Shown: positions 59,033-64,000 of the stretch, in pieces
Layout of the letters: the number at the start of each line of letters is the position of its first letter
How positions within the stretch are numbered: position 1 is the first letter of the stretch
NCBI GenBank assembly: GCA_949358305.1
Contig: OX442316.1
Coordinates: forward strand, 6,448,001 to 6,512,000
From: Strigamia acuminata
Taxonomy: Eukaryota; Arthropoda; Chilopoda; Geophilomorpha; Linotaeniidae
Direction of reading: 5' to 3'
DNA: 64,000 nucleotides
Program-made: the position numbers and the translations under genes
The notes under the pieces: generated by a model
What the model was told of the DNA's origin: nothing
What the model saw: the letters and a program-made list of their open reading frames with translations, nothing else
Database searches by the model: none

Positions 59033-60495
59033 ATGGACGACAAAGTAGAATCGAGTTCCCCGCCGCAAATCCAGGTTCGGCATTCCAGCGACACCGAAGA
59101 AGCCGCAGTTTGCGATGAGCACGGAGCGAGTGGCAACGGCGACCGACCATTGCGGTCAATCATGGATGATGATACCACAGAATCCGAGTTGTTTACTGAG
59201 GGAAGTGTGGAGAAGATGACGAGCAGCACGGAAGGCATGGTCTCATTATCCGAGGACTCGTCGGGCAGAGATACTTATGCACAGGCAGCGACCGCTGTTT
59301 ATTCGTGGCCCGTGACTGCGCATTCGGACACGATAGACTTGGACGACAGTGACGACCAAATGAATGGCTTGATGGGATCGTATAGGGAAATTTCGATGGA
59401 CGAAGAGGATGATGGTAAATTCTGAGTTTTCACTTTCCAGTTTAGTTGTGCTAAGTGTCGCCGTAGTTACAGCTTCAATAGTAAACTGGAAAAAGTGATT
59501 TTGGTATTTTTTGTTTCATTTTAATTTTATTGGTTTTTGGTGTTTTTTAGGTACGAGAGATGAAGATATGCACGCTGATACCGAGGAAGAAGTGAGCAAC
59601 TTAAGTAATGATAGTAATGAGGATGAAGAAGTGACTGAAAGTGAGGAGAACAGGCGACCAAACAGTTTAGATTTGGTTAAAACTCAAAGTATGACGAGCA
59701 GTGATTGCACGAGATCGATTTCGTCGCTAAGCAGCGCCGTTATTGACGATAAATCGGTGCAAGGCGCTTTAAGCGACTTGCCCGGGACTGTGACTAAAGA
59801 TGGCGATATGGTGATGTTTGTGGCGGAAAACTTGCACGAAAAAATTAAGATGGGAAGTCCTTTAAGTAAAAGAGGTAACGGATTCGGAAAAGATTGGATT
59901 GTGACGGGTTATTTCATTCTTGTTTACTATTAGAAGCGCCGGGAATTTCCACCTCGTCGACTCCAAGTTTGTATAAACAGGCGCTGACACCTTCCATTCC
60001 GCCAATTGATCCGTCTGTCATATCAAACCTCGAAACACATGCGAGAAGTATCGCTACAAATTTAGATACCATGTTGGAGAATTTAACTGGGACTTTACAC
60101 AGTGTAATTTTATATTTTTTAGGTTTGAATTTATTCTTATTTTAATTTTTTGTTTTGGCTGTAGATGTCGTCCTTGACTGTTGATTGTACGGATGCGTAT
60201 AGGGATTGCGTTTGTAAAACTTGTGATGCAACTGATGTCAGTATTAAGGTAATATTGTTTATGAGGAATTTTAAATGTTTTGGTTTTAAAATTTAATTTT
60301 TTTTTAAGTCTATGTATCAATTGATGGCGAAATGTGAAGAATTAGGGAACACAATGCGGCCAATGTATCGTTTAGCTGATCAAATGTATGTATTTTAATG
60401 TTTGTTTTTATTTTTTTCCAATTTTGTTATTTTTTTTACGTTACAGAAAGGAAATCAAACGTTTATTGGATTTATTTGAATCTATTGTCGGTTAG
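59033..60495 (+). CDS. BORCS6: BLOC-1-related complex subunit 6 (lyspersin), six exons
   Basis: Exons are 59033-59414, 59551-59874, 59934-60103, 60165-60248, 60309-60385 and 60447-60495. Phases agree and the product is 361 residues, about the size of vertebrate BORCS6. BORC recruits ARL8 to lysosomes to drive their outward transport. The long N-terminal half is acidic and Ser/Thr-rich with no domain. The recognisable part is the C-terminal helical domain: NLETHARSIATNLD, ENLTGTLHSMSSLTV, DAYRDCVCKTCDATD, IKSMYQLMAKCEEL, MRPMYRLADQIKEIK. These match the family in order. It shares its promoter interval with IFT52. Confidence 0.92.
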
Positions 60496-60722
60496 CTACA
60501 CGTGTCAATGTCATTCCTCAGGATATAGTTCTGTGTATATAATCATGTTTAAATAATTGAATGTGTGTATATTTCTTATCAATAACAATAAAAAACTTTT
60601 CCAACGAGCACCAAGCAACGTCTAGTGAATTAGTTTAGACGTTTCCCACCAGACGGCGACACGCTGCATGTATTAATTAACTTCCGTTTCCGTCGTAAAC
60701 AAAACGACGAGACCGAGTGAAA

Positions 60723-61382
60723 ATGGTTCGCGTGAAACACAGGTTTATATAAGATGATATGTGTAACATCAAGATCGTTAAATAATTTTTAAAACTATTT
60801 TTATAGGTATTTCTTGGTAGAAATAATCCCGAACGGATTTCCGTCGGTAGAAGCGTGTTCTAGACCAGTAACGGTCACAAGTAGCGGCATTTTTCATTCG
60901 GTGTTGAATGCCGTTGAAACCCTGCATGGGGATTTTGGACTCGCTGCTATTTCAAAGGAATTTAAAGGTAATTATTACAAAATAAATGTGTATATTTTTA
61001 TAACTTAACCATATTTTTTTTTAATTTAGCTAAATATTTAAATCCTGATACCAGAATCGTGATACTGAGATGCGCGAGAGTTTCTCATAAATTTGTATCA
61101 ACTTCGTTACCATTGGTGTCAAAAATTGGAAAGATAAATGCATCGTTGCATTTGTTGCATTTAGGAGGTACTATTCGGTCGTGTAATAAGTTTCTTATTG
61201 ATTATCATCGAAAACAGTTGTTTAGAAAATATAAATCGTGCACTCCAGGTGAATTTTTAAAAATATTAATTTTTCTTTCTTAAAAAATGTTTATAGTTTT
61301 ATATTTTTTTTTTACAGTTGAAAAAGCAGAATTTAACAAAATTATTGAGACTTATCAGTTGAAATCGGACTGGAAGTTCTGA
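60723..61382 (+). CDS. POP5: Ribonuclease P/MRP protein subunit POP5 (four exons)
   Basis: Exons are 60723-60742, 60807-60967, 61030-61248 and 61318-61382, phase-consistent, 154 residues. POP5 is a conserved protein subunit of nuclear RNase P (tRNA 5' maturation) and RNase MRP (rRNA processing). The start MVRVKHRYFLVEI is diagnostic. It is followed by LNAVETLHGDFGLAA, RIVILRCARVSHKFV, LHLLHLGGTIRSCNKFLI and a basic end. The spacing matches the family's ferredoxin-like fold. It lies 227 bp after BORCS6 in the same orientation. Confidence 0.95.
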
Positions 61383-61792
61383 TGTATAAATGTATGTACA
61401 CACGAGATCTATTAATTGCAAATTAACATTAAATAATATTATAAACCTTAACTATTTATTTGGGGAAAAAATTTCATATTGTCATGTCTTATTGTAATAT
61501 CAATCATTAATAATTAGCTTTTATTATTTTCGCTAAAAACCGTTATTGCAGAAGATTAATTAAAATTGCAAATATAATATAGAATTTCTCAAAATTTATA
61601 TAAAAATTTATTTGTATATAAAATTACTCTAGACATTTTTTCTCCTCTGTATTTAAACGTAATTACCAAATATTTACAAGAAAAAGCTTTTTAAAAAATC
61701 CATTCATCCCAAAATTGTCCGTTGCATTTGCACAAAAATTTCCATTTAACCATTAGTGAGAACAACTCTTCTAACTAATGGTTTGTTAGTTG
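61383..61792. other. 3' flank between POP5 and Hey (convergent genes)
   Basis: AT-rich, no recognised element. Confidence 0.6.
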
Positions 61793-63708
61793 TCAATAAG
61801 CTATTTCCGAGCCCCAAGGTCTGTATGGTTTGACTGGCGACCCCGTTTGCGCCGTCGTGACACTCGAACTGTGACTCGACTGCGACGTGGTAGAAAAGCA
61901 ATGAGAACTGATGTTTAAATTGACAGGGTACTGCGAACCCGGCATTTGCTGCGAGCCCGCATTCATGCCGACGTTGGTTGGGGGTTGCGGTGTAAACATC
62001 GCACCCGATGGAACCATTCTTATTTGATTAGCACCTAAGTTTATGTCGTCTGCGTTTGAGTGATGTCCGCGCTGTTCGGAGCACGAGAGCGAGGATATGT
62101 GATGTGGGGGCGATTGGTCGGACATGTGTGGGAAGGGATTGGAGTACTGGGGTGTTGGGTTGAAGGGGGGAACCCAACTGGAGTGCGGCGGCTTGGTTGC
62201 TAGTTCGCGTTGAGCCGAGTAGCATTGCAGGTGCGACATGAGTCGAAGTCGCAGAGGATCTTGCACGTCCATGCCTTCCATTGTGACTAAGTAGCGGGCG
62301 ACTTCGGCGGCGCATTCACGGAATCCAACGGTGTGGTAGTCCATGGCGAATTTATGTGGGTCGTAGGCAAGTGCATCTAATCCTAAAAAAAAAATTAAGA
62401 TTAAAAAAAAAAAATTAAGATTAAAAAAAAAAAATTAAGATTAAAAAAAAATTTTTTTAGAGTTTTTTTTGCAGATAAATACTCTAGTAGAATGCGGGTG
62501 TTCAAATTACAAATCCAGATTTTCGCGGCAATTTTTTTTAGTGTTTTGAACAATTTAGACATTTATTTTAGTCGGTTTGTTCAATTTAGACATTTATTTT
62601 AGTCGGTTTGTTCAATTTAGACATTTATTTTAGTCGGTTTGTTCAATTTAGACATTTATTTTAGTCGGTTTGTTCAATTTAGATATTGTAATGGAGTCCC
62701 CGCGTTCTATTAGAGTATTTACTGTCAGTGTTCCACTTGGTGGCGTTTTATAAAGAGGTGTTTTTGTGTGAGAAGAAGAATTTGGATTAGTTGAATCTGA
62801 GATTTTTGTTGCATTTTTCTTGGACATTGAATGATTGAGAGAGATTTTCCCACATCTTCATCTATCTGAGAAATGAATCCCCTCGAGACCCTAGTGGCAA
62901 AAATGCAGCCGAGGTTGGTGTTGACCGTGGGAATTATATTGGTTCCGGAATCGTAAATGCCCTTGAAAGTTTTCGAGCACGTGGCTAGCCTACAGCTATC
63001 TTTAGATGTAACCTTTTATATGCAATTTGAGGTTGATTAGATCCCCCACCCCTATTTACGGAATTTTGGAAAATAAAATCCAGTTCCAAATGAAACGCAA
63101 AAATTTAAACAAAAAAAAAAAAAAAATCTCCATCCTACCTTTTGAATGTAGCATTTTTAAATGGTCCACCGTCATCTGTAAAATTTCGGCTTTTTCGAGT
63201 TTGGAAGAACCCTGTGGAGAGAGAAGACTTCTCACATCAAGAAGGAGGTCGGTATTGTTGTGCTAATTAACGAAAAGTACATAAAATCAATATCGAGGTG
63301 CAACATGCGTGTTGGAAACGAGTGAAACGAGTGAAAAGAAGAAGTAAAAACAAAATAAAACGAAAACAAAATTTACCTGTTTCTCAAATGCTGTTGGCAC
63401 CAAACGGCGTAATTCCGTTAAACTGCTGTTAATCCGGTCGCGACGCCGTTTTTCAATAAGCTGCAAATCGAAAAATCAAACATTGAATAAACAAAAAAAA
63501 GTTAAATGTAAATATATCGCTTACCCCTCGCCTTTTCTTGCGATTGAGCATCTGACAACTCTCCACCCCGTGATTAGTCGGCCTGCAGAGATAAAACAGA
63601 GGATGTCAAGCATTTTTGCGGCGACCACAGGTTTGTCGGTTCGGAAACTCACCCTTTGGAATCGTCGTCGAAGTCATCCACTTCGCTGTCGCTGAGGTTG
63701 CGCTTCAT
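61793..63708 (-). CDS. Hey: Hey-class bHLH-Orange transcriptional repressor (five exons)
   Basis: Exons are 63653-63708, 63525-63582, 63377-63460, 63139-63211 and 61793-62382, phase-consistent, 286 residues. Hey proteins act downstream of Notch as DNA-binding repressors. The basic region [20 protein letters not shown] has the Gly (in RRGLIEK) that marks Hey against the Pro of Hairy/E(spl). The helix-loop-helix follows ([33 protein letters not shown]). The Orange domain is [19 protein letters not shown] Pro/Ser/Gln-rich region precedes the C-terminal [12 protein letters not shown], which contains the YRPW signature. The last intron carries an inverted-repeat element. Confidence 0.97.
62477..62722. 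mobile_element. Non-autonomous inverted-repeat element with internal ~31-bp repeats, copy 3 (in Hey intron 4)
   Basis: Ends AAATACTCTAGTAGAATGCG and CGCGTTCTATTAGAGTATTT are clear inverted repeats. The interior has four near-identical units of GACATTTATTTTAGTCGGTT plus TGTTCAATTTA. It shows that the family is dispersed and not only part of the GTPBP1 duplication. Confidence 0.8.
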
Positions 63709-63808
63709 GGCCACGTGCGCGGTCTCGTGCTTGTGCGTTGGTTGGCAGTCCCTCTCTGAATGAGGAGCGAGCGCTCTGCATTCGCCCTCCAAATCGGGAG
63801 CGACGCTT

Positions 63809-63816
63809 TTCCCATG
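63809..63816 (-). promoter_or_regulatory. Candidate Su(H)/CSL site upstream of Hey
   Basis: CATGGGAA on the minus strand fits the relaxed YRTGDGAD consensus, about 100 nt upstream of the start codon. Hey genes are known Notch targets. A single match is weak evidence. Confidence 0.35.
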
Positions 63817-64000
63817 GGAGGCGAGCGTGCGGACACACGCCGACCCACCGCTCGAGCAATTATTGCGCCTCCCTCCCTCCCCCCGCCGCGGCCGAACGGG
63901 AAACACAAACGCCACGGTGCAGCCAATCTGAGTTTGTTTTCACGGCGGCGGGGTGAAGGGTTCGAATAGAGGGGTGCAACGTGCAATTAATGCAAATCTG

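Noticed and set aside
63649-63986. Longer N-terminal extension of Hey from upstream in-frame starts
   Set aside because: The ATG at 63708 gives the typical short Hey N-terminus ([12 protein letters not shown]). Upstream frames are GC-rich promoter or 5' UTR sequence.

Overview
This is an AT-rich animal nuclear sequence, not a prokaryotic one. Every recognisable gene is split by short introns (mostly 50-500 bp, GT-AG with two apparent GC-AG donors). The gene set (GTPBP1, IFT52, BORCS6, POP5, ATP23, a Hey-class bHLH repressor, an EXD1-like inactive exonuclease, an SLC16-type transporter) is that of a bilaterian. Compact genes and the small secreted-protein families suggest an arthropod or similar ecdysozoan with motile or sensory cilia; that placement is inference.

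Layout. 1-6.8 kb: a twice-repeated block of small secreted-protein genes on the minus strand, with decayed relatives and a foldback element. 7.4-10.1 kb: EXD1-like (minus) and ATP23 (plus), head to head. 10.2-10.8 kb: a broken 5' copy of GTPBP1 with a copy of an inverted-repeat element. 10.8-29.2 kb: almost gene-free and repeat-dominated. It holds a ~70-bp complex satellite, a near-perfect 722-bp array of about eight units, a ~26-bp minisatellite, (AAAT)n, a pogo-like transposon remnant, a hAT MITE and a dispersed repeat family. 29.99-33.13 kb: intact nine-exon GTPBP1.

32.2-42.7 kb: a tandem segmental duplication of the GTPBP1 3' end plus a ten-exon membrane-receptor gene. The receptor has an anosmin-type Cys box, two FN3-like regions, one transmembrane segment and a PPxY tail. 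Both receptor copies are open. The second GTPBP1 3' exon is split by an 830-bp solo LTR, and a 27-bp minisatellite sits at the duplication junction.

42.9-47.8 kb: a second cluster of small secreted-peptide genes, related to the 1-6 kb cluster, with shared core promoters, a start-loss copy, a pseudogene terminal exon and a hAT MITE. 48.2-64 kb: dense ordinary genes. These are an MCT-like transporter, an unrecognised Cys-motif membrane protein, two tentative small genes, a large basic RS-rich protein, IFT52, BORCS6 (divergent from IFT52), POP5, and Hey at the right edge.

The conserved genes are unrelated in pathway. The most novel material is the secreted-peptide family, the duplicated anosmin-box receptor and the 722-bp array. 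All exon structures were derived by hand from splice sites and phase continuity; transcript data were not available.
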